A stretch of 64,000 bases of DNA from Gadus chalcogrammus. Its lineage: Eukaryota; Chordata; Actinopteri; Gadiformes; Gadidae. The position numbers and the translations under genes are program-made. Below are positions 20,696 to 32,400 of the stretch, piece by piece (position 1 is the stretch's first letter; every line of letters begins with the position of its first letter). The stretch lies in NCBI RefSeq assembly GCF_026213295.1, contig NC_079432.1:15053761-15117760 (forward strand), in the 5' to 3' direction. The notes beneath the pieces were generated by a model. That model worked only from the letters and a program-made list of their open reading frames with translations. It had not been told where the DNA came from and made no database searches.

Positions 20696-21815
20696 CTAGA
20701 CGGTGCTCTCCATGACCCAGTCGTTGCTGTCTATGGTGCCCTTGCTGCCCCCCGTGTCCCCGCTGGCCTCCTCGTCGCACTGCAGCAGCATCCCGTTCAC
20801 CGACAGGCTCCTCTTAGTCCAGATGCTGCTGAGGCGCCGCGGGTAGCTGCTAGCCGGCGCACTGCTAGCGTTTGTGTTAGCGTTAGCGGCCGCCACGTCC
20901 CCCATGTCGAAGGACTGGCTCCTCTTGGGGGGCCGGGGGTCCAGCATCAGCAGCCGGCTGAGCCGCGAGTCTAGTGTCCGGCCCAGCAGGGGGTCCCGGT
21001 CCGTGGGGGGCTTCCCGTCGGCCGCGGCCCCCGGGGACACCGCGGGCGCCGGGCTGCTCGTGGTGTGGGGCCCGCGGCCCTGCGCCCCCCCCCGCAGCTC
21101 CAGGGAGGAGAAGGCCCCCAGCAGGTGGTCCAGGTTGGGCCGGGCCCGGGCGGGCGCCGCCCTCCAGATGCTGGCCAGCGTGCTGTTGGGGCTGCGGGGG
21201 CCGCCGCCGGCCCCCCCGCGGGGCAGCGAGCCCCCCGAGGAGGCGGCCGAGGAGGAGGAGGAGGAGGAGGTGGTCAGGCTGCTCTGCAGCGAGCCGCACC
21301 GGAACTCCACCACCTCGTCCTGCAGGCTCACCTTGGTCTTCACCTTGAAGGGGGGCTCGGGGGCGGGCTCCTTGCCCGGGGGGGTCTGGCTCTGGGACGG
21401 GGGCAGCAGCACGCCGTTGTGGCCCAGCCGCCCGCCGTTGGTCTGGGAGTGGCTGGCGCTCACCCCGCCGCCGCCGCTCAGCTTGTCGGTCGCCATGACG
21501 ACGTCGTCCCCGGGGGAGGGGTGGGGGTCCCCGTCGGTGGCCTTGTAGCGCACCATGAGGATGACGATGAAGACCACCAGCGTGGCCACGATCACGCCGC
21601 CCACCACCAGGATCATGGTACCCCCCAGCAGCTGGCTGGGCAGCGAGCGGCAGGTGGGGAAGCTGTCCTGCGTGAAGAAGTGGGTGCAGCCCACCACGTT
21701 GGTGGCGGTCAGCGTGGTGGCGCTGTCGTCCCACGCCGCCAGCACACACAGGTCGTAGCGTGTGCCCGACACCAGGTTGGTCACCAGGAAGGCCTTGCTG
21801 GAGGACGGGATCATC
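20696..21815 (-). CDS. lrfn2: lrfn2 coding exon 2: end of FN3, transmembrane helix, cytoplasmic tail
   Basis: The second coding exon of the synaptic adhesion protein LRFN2 (SALM1). It begins with the last base of the split Arg codon (phase matching exon 1) and MIPSSSKAFLVTNLVSG. It finishes the fibronectin type III domain (DLCVLAAWDDSATTLTATNVVGC), crosses the membrane (GGTMILVVGGVIVATLVVFI, protein residues ~522-547) and ends with a long cytoplasmic tail. Tail landmarks shared with mammalian LRFN2 are SQTNGG, DREPLLG-like DRDPLLG, SFDMGD, IWTKRSLSVNGMLL and the C-terminal VMESTV, a class I PDZ ligand that in mammals binds PSD-95 family scaffolds. The tail is very GC-rich and has Ser and Gly runs. 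Stop TAG at 20696-20698. The joined protein would be 831 residues against ~789 in human. Confidence 0.95.

Positions 21816-21817
<2 letters not shown>

Positions 21818-21884
<67 letters not shown>
21818..21884 (+). repeat. (GA)33 microsatellite forming the lrfn2 polypyrimidine tract
   Basis: An uninterrupted GA run on the plus strand is (CT)33 in lrfn2 sense. It ends directly in the CAG of the exon-2 splice acceptor. The flanking 21885-22060 is further purine-rich sequence. Confidence 0.97.
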
Positions 21885-21885
<1 letters not shown>

Positions 21886-22797
21886 ATGAGAGAGAGAGCA
21901 GAGAGGGGGAGATAGAGAGAGTGGGAGCGAGTGTGGGAGGGTGGGGGGGGGGGTAGAGCGAGAGACAGAGGAAGGGATAGAGAGGGGGAGAGCGAGAGGG
22001 AGACAGAGGGAAAGAGACAGAGAGAGAGGATGGAGAGACAGGGAGACAGAAACAGAGAGAGAATTGTACATTTATTTTAAAATAAATAAATGAAATTGTA
22101 AAAAAGTTGACAATAAAGCATACAGGTTACAGGATAGGCTAATATCAATCAGGTCACATCATCACCAACCTTTCCACTAGACAGACAGATAATTTTGTTT
22201 TGTTTGTTTGAATTATTAACTCTCTGCTGACTTGACTCGTACGCTCCTGGAAGAATGTTTTTTATCTCAATGAGATTCAACCCTGAGGGATATAAAAATC
22301 GATATTTATATGCAGCTATAGAAGTAGGCCTACAGATAACACATACACACAGGACGGACAGAGTTTAAGAACCATCTGCCGCATGAACCATTCCTTTCTT
22401 CAATAGAGCACTATGAATGCTTTTTTTGTCAAACATTTTTCTTTTTAATTTGTTTAATTCCGTTGTGGAACGTTGCTATTATTTCATTTAATTTGTGATT
22501 CCTCTGTCCCTTTTTATTTGCTGCTTGACTGTCATTGCATCAAACACTTTTTCCCACTGCAAGTTTAACCCACTCTCTTCACTCCTTTACTTTCGGTATA
22601 GATCCATGAGCGCCCACTAGTGGACGATTGTTTACATACGCTTGAGCATGATTATTACAATAAAAATATTTCTCCCGTCTCTATTTGATGCTTTAAATGC
22701 CAGTATCAGGATGTACAGTCTTGGTATCAGAGCGACAACAACAGATAAAAAAAAAGCTGAGAAAAGACCAACATTATTAAGTCCAGACGGAGGGAAA

Positions 22798-22899
<102 letters not shown>

Positions 22900-23410
22900 T
22901 GTCCTAGCATCAACAGATAATTTATTCTAATAGAATGTAAAAAAAAAAATGCCAAAAGAATGTGTGGGGCGAAATGTGCTGAGGGACAGGAAGGGAAATT
23001 GGGATCAGACCGCATCGGTTATACGTTATCCCGGTCGGCCCTCTAGTGGAAGCTCAAGGCAGTACATGCTATTGTGTTCATGTTGTACACTACAGGGCCA
23101 AGTTCTGACTGAAATTACTTCCACAACCAGCAGAGTGGAAGGGCTGGTCCTTCAAAAAACCCTACGTTTCCCTGGAGGGCTTTGAAACAGCGACCTATAA
23201 GGTATATTTTGTGAACTCATTTTGATCTCCAGAGGCAGGCTTTTGCTGCGTTAGTGTGCCTACTTAGAGGAAGGAGATTTTCACAGCAATATTTTTTAGG
23301 AGACTCAAGCAAAACTCAAAGCGGGGTTTAAATCCTTTTTTTTCTGTTTACGTCGGTGGAATCTCAAGCTGACTCCAGATGTTTTTCCAATTCTCAGCTG
23401 GTTCCAGATG

Positions 23411-23537
<127 letters not shown>

Positions 23538-23885
23538 GGCAGTGTTGGTGACCTGTGTCATCAATGTCATCGATCACAGCAGCCAGCGTCTAATTGGCTG
23601 CTTGGGATCAAACAGGGCATTCTCCAGGCCCTGCATCCCAGTTTAATTGATTCCAGGTTGTCAGCAAACGGCTGTTCAATTAACTTGATATCAAACGAGA
23701 CAGGTAGAGGTAGAGGTAGAGAGACACTCAGACAGAGAGAGAGAGGGAGAGAGAGAGAGAGGAATGCCTACAATGCCTAACAGTTGCTACTCTTCTTCCT
23801 CCACATGAGCCATCCCTCAGGGCTTCATCAAGCCCCCCTGTTCAGGCCCCCACTGATGACAGCAGGATAAGGTAATAATTGGAAT

Positions 23886-23887
<2 letters not shown>

Positions 23888-23941
<54 letters not shown>
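23888..23941 (+). repeat. (AG)27 microsatellite
   Basis: Perfect AG run in the lrfn2 intron. Confidence 0.96.
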
Positions 23942-23950
<9 letters not shown>

Positions 23951-24199
23951 CGCGAGAGATGATAGGATGGAGAGACTTTATAGAGAGAAGAAAGGATGGA
24001 AGGATTGACAGAGAGATGGAGAGGGAGAAGGATGGAACGATATTATAGTGAATTGGTAGGATCAAAAAATTATAAATATATGAATGAGAGAGAGAAGGAA
24101 GAATGGCCAGTGATGGAGCGACAGAGAAAAGGAAAAATTAGGAGATGAAAGAATGGTATGAGGTAGAGGAGGAGGGAACCGATAGAGGTGCAGAGGTAC

Positions 24200-24208
24200 T
24201 GAGAGAGA

Positions 24209-24271
<63 letters not shown>

Positions 24272-24276
24272 CGAGA

Positions 24277-24339
<63 letters not shown>

Positions 24340-24358
24340 CGAGAGAGAGAGGGCGAGA

Positions 24359-24416
<58 letters not shown>
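24200..24416 (+). repeat. Compound (GA)n tract with GGGCGA interruptions
   Basis: 217 bp of GA units broken several times by the same GGGCGA variant, which suggests duplication of a larger interrupted block. Confidence 0.93.
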
Positions 24417-24764
24417 TTCTTTGAGCTTGCCAGTTTCCCAAGTTTTTTTTCTTCATACTTTGAATAAAAACCAACACATCATCAGTACTGCCTTTACCCC
24501 CATCTCTCCAACCACCACCCCCATCACTCCTCAACACCCTCCCCCATCCCGGAGCCCATCAGCGCCTCATCGATCGCTCTCCCCTGGACAAACACAGACA
24601 AGGTCACGCTGGAAAGGTCTTCCGCCGCATCGATCCGCCTCCACACCCCCAGCCGCCCATCGGGGGGGAGGGGGAGGGGCTGTGATTATGTTTGTTTAAG
24701 GAGGACCCTCAACGACAGCCTCCTGGGGCCGTGGAGAGCCACGCCCACTCATGTGGGCCTCCGG

Positions 24765-24835
24765 TCGCCGTGGAGGGGGAGGATGGGGAGGGGGAGGAGG
24801 GGGAGGGGGGGAGGGGGAGGAGGGGGAGGGGGTGA
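24765..24835 (+). repeat. GGA/GGGGA purine tract
   Basis: Runs of GGGGGAGG on the plus strand in the lrfn2 intron; a similar GGAGGTGGGGGA tract lies at 24985-25025. Confidence 0.85.
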
Positions 24836-26514
24836 AATGGCCCGTGACTCTGGTTGTTGTCTGTGTGCCCGTGTGCCCTTGAGCCTGTGCAGGCGTCCGT
24901 AAAACACCCCAGTACTTCTTAACTGTAATGGAGGAGTGCATTAAGAGGCGCGGGCTTCGCCGGAGCGACCGGGGCCCTCAGAGGTGGGGGAGGAGAGGGA
25001 GGTGGGGGAGGAGAGGGAGGAGGACGGGAGTCGGCAGCATCATCACAGCCCCTGGTGTTAGACCCGCTGCCTCCACTACCTCCGCACCACAGCACTGGTC
25101 AGGGCTGGGTTCAGTCGTGGGGATCAAAGTCAGGCATCACAGAGGTGGAGGGGGATATCACATAAACCAAGGACTGACAGGATCCAGAGCCCCGTCCACA
25201 GCCAACGGATCCTCAGGCCCGGGGAAGAGGACTTGGCATGAAATGTTTCAAATGTGAAACTACTGTAATGTACTGGGAACATTGTACCTGTGTTGAATGT
25301 GATAAGAGAACCTAAGAGACAAAGAGTGAAATTTCACTCTCCTTTGACATAGTCCTTCTTTATCCTTTTAGATGTTATTATATCGAATTTTTACTGTAGT
25401 ATCATTTTTGGTTGATTGAGCTAACATAAACAAAGCTTAGATTTGAGAGGGGAGCTAGCACGTCAGAAGCTAACGCAGAGGGACAGACGGGTCACAAAAC
25501 AGAACACACCAACCAGGTGAACAACGCTCCTGTTGACGCACTGAACCAGAACCCCTGCGCTCTGCCTGGCCTTGACCGCGCCGCTACACTGAGCCGCTCT
25601 CATCCACTTCATGATCCACAAGGCCACCGCCTCCCCCGTCTGCAGATCCATCACACTTTTTTGACGATGTGTGTGATGGATTTGAAAAACACTCATTCTG
25701 AAGTGGTGAAAATTGAATTTTTTTCACCGTAGCCCGCGTTGGCAACGTTCCGTGACACGGTATCTACAAAATAATCACTCCGCTTTAATAAATATGGGAT
25801 TCGGAGTGAGGGTCATCCGTCCCTGCGCTGCGATCGATACGACTCGGCCCTCAGCCTCGAGTCCACCATTCCTCTCAACCAACCGCCGATAGCCAACAGG
25901 CTCCATGTACCCGGAACGACCTTTGACCCCTTACATGTTCCAGGCAAGACTCTGAAGCCTGGCTCGGCCTCTGAAATGTGAGAGAAGGTCGCCGGCCGAC
26001 ATGCAGCTTGTTCTATTAACAGAGAACTCTGCTTCAGCGGCTCCTACCCCGGTCCAGAGTACAGGCAAAAGAATGCCACATGAAAATCGTTGAAATCGCT
26101 CAAACACTTCAGACCTGAGTAGAGAAGTGGCGGAGAGTCTCGTTTGCGTCCTCGGATATTGATCGCCCGGTCTTTGTGATGGTTTTTGCAAGTTTTTAAC
26201 AGGTGCTTTGGAGGTGAAAGAGGCAGGAGGCACTTCAAGCAGAAGATTAGGCTGATGTTTTACGGGCTAGACACGGCAGTCTGGGCAATCTGGCACCCAA
26301 CTCAGATAAACATCAATAGAGATAATATTATAATTTGTCAAGGAGACAAGTTCAAGACAAGTTCGAGTTCCCGGGAAACAAAGCAGTGAGGTTTGTGTGA
26401 AGGGTTCAGGAAACGTCCAAGGACTTCGTTTAGTGAACGATCATGCTCTCAGAGTACAGCTGAAATATTTATTCACTTTAATGTTATTCAGCCCGCACGT
26501 CAATCCAATGCCAC

Positions 26515-26650
26515 TGACGTTGAATACAGATACATCACAATAAGGAGCAGGTAGCGATTAGAAAGAGCACTTTGTTCATGGGGACAACAGGTCTGCTTGG
26601 GAGGGACATTTTGTTGATCAAACCCTGAACCTTTCGACGAGGTAATCTCC
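26515..26650 (-). repeat. tRNA-derived SINE copy (partial)
   Basis: The minus strand shows a tRNA-like GGTTCAGGGTTTGATCAAC near the start and the central CTACCTGCTCCTTATTG word that recurs in other copies here. The 3' tail is lost. Confidence 0.5.
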
Positions 26651-26929
26651 CATAACAAGTGCTGTCGGAGTACATTGTTACAAGGGCTGTGAATGATAAA
26701 GATATTAACGCGGGGAGATATTACCACTTATCTCCCCTCTTCCCCTGCAGTGTTGACTCTCTCTCTCTGAGCACCAGAGGCACCGTGGGAAGTAGCGTGC
26801 ACACGCCTTGGACTTCTGCTCATGAACTTCACATGGAATTAGAGCCAGTAGACGTATGAGAAAAGCCATTCTCCCAAAGTCATTAGTGGAGTAACGCGAG
26901 TGGCCGAGGATGACACAAATCTAACAAAA

Positions 26930-27170
26930 AGATGGTGTCCCATCGCCGTCGCCGCGGGCAACGCTTGTAATTACGCACCTCCACTCCATTATTTCAGAGC
27001 TGACTAATTCACTGTAATTGGATCGGGGGGGCTTCTTCATAACGTCTCATTTCACCTTCCTTCCGAGGGACCGTGCGGGAAGAAGGCCGGATACAGCGGG
27101 TAATTAAGACGGGTAGCCATCCGTCGACGAGTCTGTGGCCGCCTTGCCCGTTAAAGGAACGACGGTTGTA
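26930..27170. other. Candidate conserved noncoding element in the lrfn2 intron
   Basis: Non-repetitive, balanced sequence with several homeodomain-type sites (TGTAATTACG, CTGTAATTGG, GGTAATTAAG) between microsatellite-rich zones. Inference from texture only; no alignment was possible. Confidence 0.3.
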
Positions 27171-27184
27171 ACACCGCCATTGCC

Positions 27185-27365
27185 ACCATTATTGAGTCCT
27201 TAAGCAGCCATTTTATTCAAAGCCACTCATAGTGAAGTCAGATCCAGTTCATTAAGGAGCAGGTAGGGGTTAGGGGGCATCTTGCTCAGGGATGCCCACA
27301 GGTAGATTGTGGATGTTGGGGATTAAACCAAGAACATTTTGGCGGGGAGCCTCGGTTCTGAGCAA
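27185..27365 (-). repeat. tRNA-derived SINE copy
   Basis: Minus strand: CTTGGTTTAATCCCCAAC (B-box area), then CCTGTGGGCATCCCTGAGCA, CTACCTGCTCCTTAATGA, and a tail GTGGCTTTGAATAAAATGGC. The same three-part order occurs in other copies in this window. Confidence 0.65.
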
Positions 27366-27407
27366 ACAAGATGTCACACGGCCACAAAATGTATCGGGAC
27401 AGGAGAT

Positions 27408-27540
<133 letters not shown>

Positions 27541-28027
27541 TGTGGATGCCTCTCTGGGGTTCCTGCATTGTTGCGTAGTGTAGCAGTGTTCTGGGTGTAG
27601 AGAGGAGAGGACCCACAGGGAGGTGTTTCAAAGGAACCTGAACGTACCGGTCTGTAAACAATCTCATAACCAGAACAGGAAAAGACTGGACTCCTCTCCC
27701 AGGAGGGTTTTTTAAGCCTCCAGTTTTATTGTAAGAGCAGTGTAAAAACACACCTCAAGGGCTGCCTCTGTGTTGTCACGATCGATCATGTTATTATTTT
27801 TGTCGGTTGGTCCACAATTTGTAGCTTTAGAGCGCATCTATTTTTTATTATTATCATTTTCTAGAGCGAAAGGGCTTTTATGGGGGAAGGGACATGTCAA
27901 TGTATAATTGTGGTCATGGAAAAAAAAATGGTTTTCAGTATCCAGCATCTGTGTCTTACATTCGACCAGAACACCCAGACAACCAGCACCAGCTGAACTG
28001 TTCCACAATCCAAGCGGCTAAACCAGT

Positions 28028-28085
28028 GAACAACATTTACATTAACATTTAGGGCATTTAGCAGATGCTTTTATCCAAAGTTCAT
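28028..28085 (-). repeat. SINE/LINE 3' tail fragment
   Basis: Minus strand: CTTTGGATAAAAGCATCTGC then TAAATGCCCTAAATGTTAATG, the common 3' tail of fish tRNA-SINEs and their partner LINEs. The 5' part is absent. Confidence 0.7.
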
Positions 28086-28530
28086 TTGTCATAACAAAGT
28101 GAGTGCAATACAATGTAAAGTTGTGTTGTTTGTTTTCGGGCTGGTTTGCTAAAGAGGCTAATGTAGCTTACAATAAACAACGACTAGCCAATTTCATGCC
28201 ACAATCACAAAGACGAACAGGAACGCTATGAATCCTCCGAGACCGGAAGTGACGTCAAACGTGCAACTCGGAAGGCTGGGCGTCCGAGGATTCAGGAACA
28301 CACCAATAGAACCAAGTGCCAAGCGACAACAATCGCTAGGTTAACCCATTCCCCGTATTCAACATAGATAGCTATGATAAGATGCTACATATCTAAGTAC
28401 TCCAAACTAAATGCGACATACAATAATCGTGTACATTAAGTGGCAGGACATACAACATACAACAAAGTAGGAGGGGAGGGACTTAAGACCTCTCTGCGTA
28501 GCCTAGGTGAACTCTGAACAGCGGCTGTAC

Positions 28531-29906
28531 CTGTAGATGAGCACCTCGTCGTCGGAGCAGTTGTACTGCAGCTGGTACATCTTCACCTTGGGCGCCGTGG
28601 CGCTCACCGTCCACTGCACCAGCGCCGACTCCGCCGTCACCTCCGCCGCCGACACCACCTTCTCCGGCGGGCCCTTGGGGGCCCCCTTGGTGACGCGGCT
28701 GGTGCCGGTGATGTCGGAGAGGCGGGACTTGGGCTGGGCCGGCTGCCCCGTGCCGTTGCTGAGGTGCGGCAGCTGGATGATGGACACCTCCACCGAGGCG
28801 GTGGACTCGCCCGCCACGCTGGCCGCGATGCAGGTGAAGGCGCCGTAGTCCTTGGAGGTGGTGATGCCGATGCCCAGCGTGCCGTTGGGGTAGAGCGTGG
28901 TGCGCGACGAGTTTCCCAGCAGCCGGTCGTCGGGGGAGATCCAGTGGACGGTGGGCGCGGGGTCCCCCGAGGCCTCGCAGCGGAGGCTGGCCGTCTGGCC
29001 CTCCAGCACCAGGATGCGGTGGGTGTGCTGGGTGATGAGGGGCGGCTGGCAGGTGAACTCGTCCTCCCTGACGTACCAGAAGTAGCGGCCCTTCAGCGTG
29101 GGCGGCGAGGCGCAGGTCTCCAGGTCGTCGTCGCGGTCCAGCCGCCGCAGCCACAGCATCTCGCAGTTGCAGTGCAGCGGGTTGCCGCCCAGGCTCAGCG
29201 ACAGCTGGGGGGCGTAGGGCGTGGTCAGCACCAGCGAGTCCTGGGCGCGGGCGAAGATGGTGTCCGGCGGCAGCTTGCGCAGCCGGTTGGAGGTGAGGTC
29301 CAGCCGGGCCAGCCGCTCCAGGTCGGTGAAGGTCCCCTCGGGGATGAAGTCCAGCAGGTTGTGGTCCAGGCTGAGCTGGTGCAGGTTCACCATCTGCCGC
29401 ACCGAGCCCCAGGGCAGCGAGGGCAGGTTGTTGAAGGACAGGTCCAGGTCCTCCAGCGCCGGCGCCAGGTCCTCCAGCGCCTTGTCGTGGACGCGGCCCA
29501 GCTGGTTGTTGTTGAGGATGAGGTGCTGCAGGTTGACCAGCCCGCGCAGGTCGTCGGGCCCCAGCTCCGTCAGCCGGTTGTTGTCCAGGTGGAGCGAGCG
29601 CAGCGTCTCCAGGTCCCCGAAGGAGAAGGGTTGGATGTAGCCGATGGTGTTGCGGGACAGCGTCAGGTCCACCAGGTCCGTCATGTTGGCGAAGTCCTGC
29701 TGGGTGATGCGCAGGATGTAGTTCCCGCCCAGACGCAGCTCCACCGTGCTGCGGTCGATGTCCGGGGGCACGAACAGGAGGCCCTTGGCGGGGCACAGGG
29801 TCCCCAGGGACTCTGACAGGTTCTGGCAGGTGCAGTACTTGGGGCAGGCGTGGGCCATCGCCAACGTGGCCCCCAGAACCAGCAGACGGCAGAGGAGGCT
29901 CTCCAT
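28531..29906 (-). CDS. lrfn2: lrfn2 coding exon 1: signal peptide, LRRs, Ig, start of FN3
   Basis: Encodes residues 1-459 of LRFN2 (SALM1), a type I synaptic adhesion protein. The start at 29906 ([20 protein letters not shown]) is chosen because it gives a signal peptide directly before the conserved [19 protein letters not shown]; an upstream in-frame ATG at 29918 lacks family support. Domains: LRRNT (~21-50), seven or so leucine-rich repeats (~54-225), LRRCT (~242-288, [13 protein letters not shown]), Ig-like C2 (~290-376, Cys310 and Cys359), and FN3 (~415 on). Mammalian LRFN2 is almost identical through [11 protein letters not shown] and [18 protein letters not shown]. The exon ends inside an Arg codon at a GTACAG donor, as exon 2 requires. 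GC content is very high, particularly at third positions. Confidence 0.96.
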
Positions 29907-29927
29907 GGTCCAGTCATGCATAGGAAC
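29907..29927 (-). other. lrfn2 5' UTR segment and splice acceptor
   Basis: On the minus strand TTCCTCTCCAG|GTTCC places a splice acceptor at 29928/29927, 21 bp before the start codon. The transcript therefore has at least one noncoding 5' exon upstream, at coordinates above 29928. Confidence 0.7.
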
Positions 29928-29998
29928 CTGGAGAGGAACACAGGAGGAGGACACAGTCAGAGACATGGAGCCCTGGAGGACCTCTCAATGTCCACCGT

Positions 29999-30275
29999 CT
30001 GGGGTCTAGGGTCTGGGGGTCTAGGGTCTGGGGATCTAGGGTCTGGGGGTTAGGGTCTGGGGGTCTAGGGTCTGGAGGTCTAGGGGTCTAGGGTCAGGGG
30101 GTCTAGGGTCTGGAGGTCTAGGGTCTGGGGGTCTAGGGTCAGGGGGTCTAGGGTATGGGGGTTTAGGGTCTGGGGGTCTAGGGTCTGGGGGTCTAGGGTC
30201 TGGGGGTCTAGGGTCTGGGGGTTAGGGTCTTGGGGTCTGGGGTCTAGGGTCTAGGGTCTGGGGGTTAGGGTCTGT
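29999..30275 (+). repeat. GGGTCTAGGGTCTGGG minisatellite
   Basis: About 280 bp of variable 7-16-bp units (CTAGGGT, CTGGGGGT). The G-rich strand resembles degenerate telomere repeat and could form G-quadruplexes. It lies 70 bp upstream of the lrfn2 acceptor. Confidence 0.93.
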
Positions 30276-30284
30276 TGGTTATAA

Positions 30285-30360
30285 TCTTGCCGTCTCCTTT
30301 GGCAAGATGCCCCCAAAGCCCAACCTGCTCCTTAATGATGTGCCTCAAGAAAAAGATAGC
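30285..30360 (+). repeat. SINE middle fragment
   Basis: Contains GGCAAGATGCCCCCAAAGCC followed by CAACCTGCTCCTTAATGATG, the central block of the SINE family seen at 27185 and 60770. Confidence 0.5.
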
Positions 30361-30619
30361 CTTTTTAAAAGAGTTAAAAAATCTTAAAGCACCCAGGTTT
30401 AGCTTGAAAAGGTGCACCAACTACACGGTTTCATGAGACACAGTGATTAACAAACCGTTGTTTGGTTTGTGTTAGTGCCTTTGGTGTGTTTGCAGCTGGA
30501 GTGTGAGTGTGTGAGAGAGGCTGCATGTATCTGTGGTCGTGGTAAAAGGGTTGGAGGTGTGGACAGAGACAGGCTTTCTATAATATGACCTTTGAAACCA
30601 GTCTTGCTCTGCTACTCTA

Positions 30620-30691
<72 letters not shown>

Positions 30692-30722
30692 AGACACACA
30701 CACACACACAGACACACACACA

Positions 30723-30759
<37 letters not shown>

Positions 30760-30768
30760 CCAAAACAC

Positions 30769-30815
<47 letters not shown>
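30620..30815 (+). repeat. Compound (CA)n tract
   Basis: (CA)n with regularly spaced CAGA variants and one ACACAAACCCAAAAC break. Confidence 0.95.
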
Positions 30816-31020
30816 TGCACATGGATTGAGACTTCGCAGCCTGCCCAGGAGTAACCTCTATGGGATGTACTGGATCGATCCGACCACATTAGAGCTCCTC
30901 AGGCTCTGTCACAAAACCCACCGGACGCAGGGAACCGGGTTTGATCCCCAAATACTATTGTTGTGGCTGAGGAAGCAGGATGAGATGGAGAATGAGAGAT
31001 GAAAAACACTGAGGAGGTGC

Positions 31021-31140
<120 letters not shown>

Positions 31141-31194
31141 TCTGAAATCAAATCCACCAGCCTTAGAAATGGCACTGGTCCATGGTGACTACCT

Positions 31195-31398
31195 CTCCTC
31201 TGATAAGACCCAGTTTTTCGATCGTCTCGTGGATAGGGTGTTTGACTCCCAGCCAAATTGTTCTGAGTTTGATTCCCTAACGGCCGCGGCCTGCCACTAG
31301 TCATCCGTGAGCAAGATGTCTGCCGTCTCCCTGCTCATTAATGACATGGATCTAAAATTCACTGGCAATAGCTTTGGATTAAAGTGTCTGCTAAATGA
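31195..31398 (+). repeat. tRNA-derived SINE copy
   Basis: Head GGATAGGGTGTTTGACTCCC and B-box GAGTTTGATTCCC, middle GAGCAAGATGTCTGCCGTCT and CCCTGCTCATTAATGAC, tail GCTTTGGATTAAAGTGTCTG then CTAAATGATTA. All three parts are in the expected order. Confidence 0.72.
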
Positions 31399-31488
31399 TT
31401 ATATGGTGAATAATAAATACGCAAGGCGAAAGGGAAATAGATGAGACAAGAACAGACGGCGGGGAAAAAAGAACAAAGTGCAAGACAG

Positions 31489-31500
31489 AAGAGAGAGAGG

Positions 31501-31552
<52 letters not shown>

Positions 31553-31575
31553 GAGAGAGAGACAGAGAACGATGG
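31489..31575 (+). repeat. (GA)n microsatellite
   Basis: GA run with GGGA, AAAG and GTGA interruptions. Confidence 0.9.
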
Positions 31576-31705
31576 CGAGAGAACGAGAGCGATTGAGAGA
31601 GAGAGCACGAGTGACCCAGAGAAACCAGAACCAAGAGCTAAAAATAACCCAGGGCAGCTACCTCAGGAGAATAATGGCTCCACTCCCGGCAAGAGCAGAA
31701 CACCA

Positions 31706-31727
31706 CCCCCCCCCCCCCCCCCCCCCC
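31706..31727 (+). repeat. Poly-C tract (22 C)
   Basis: Uninterrupted run of C. Confidence 0.95.
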
Positions 31728-31989
31728 TCCTATGATGTGCAGGTGATGCGAGTGTGATCGCGCGGCGGCTGCCAGCGGTGCGTTGATCCTGGCCTACGTC
31801 CCCCGCCGCTCTGCCTCGTGTTTGTCTCGCCGGTCTCCCTCGTGGAGCCTGTCGTTCCACCGGGCCCCCTGGAGGCCCCGCCGTGACGGCCGGCGCTATC
31901 GCCACGGGCCCGCGTAATCCGGGTCAATTTAGCGTTCGCCACCGGACCCCGGGTGCTGCGGATAATGTTGTAATCATATTGTAGCGGAG

Positions 31990-32400
31990 CGGCAGGGGAA
32001 TACGAGGGGGCAGCGGAGTCTGTACGTTTAAAAGGTGTGATGGGACGCGGCCGGAGAGAGCCGGAGCTGCAGACCTGAGAATGGGATTTATTGGAATACA
32101 TGCATGAGATTATCGTGCCATTAGCATAATTTAAACAGTGCAATTGGAGGTTTATGTTTAACGTAATGGATGAGGGGAAGTAGCCCCTGCACTCGGCTCA
32201 ATGGGATTTAGATTCCGATCTGGTGTGAATGCAGGCGCCGTCTGAACAGATTGGAATAATCTCTGGGAGCGTTAGTTCACCTCATTATATTTACGTGGAC
32301 GGGAGAAGCCATGGAATAACTTTACATCCGCCTGCACTCCCATCGCCGCGGCAAACAGACAATTAAATCGAACCGCAACGATGGCTTCTATTAATGACAA
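31990..32400. other. Candidate conserved noncoding element upstream of lrfn2
   Basis: About 400 bp without repeats, rich in A/T-core transcription-factor-type words: ATGCATGAGATTATCG, CCATTAGCATAATTTAAA, GTGCAATTGGAGG, GACAATTAAATCG. It differs sharply in texture from the flanking microsatellites. Enhancer function is inference only. Confidence 0.35.

Noticed and set aside
20883..21889. Long antisense and alternative-frame ORFs across lrfn2 exon 2 (up to 334 codons)
   Set aside because: They arise because the exon is extremely GC-rich and stop-poor in all frames; composition is Pro/Arg/Gly/Ala noise and no domain is visible. The spliced LRFN2 frame explains the region.
28483..29816. 437- and 350-codon ORFs overlapping lrfn2 exon 1 in other frames
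   Set aside because: Shadows of the LRR-coding exon in a GC-rich sequence; no family resemblance.
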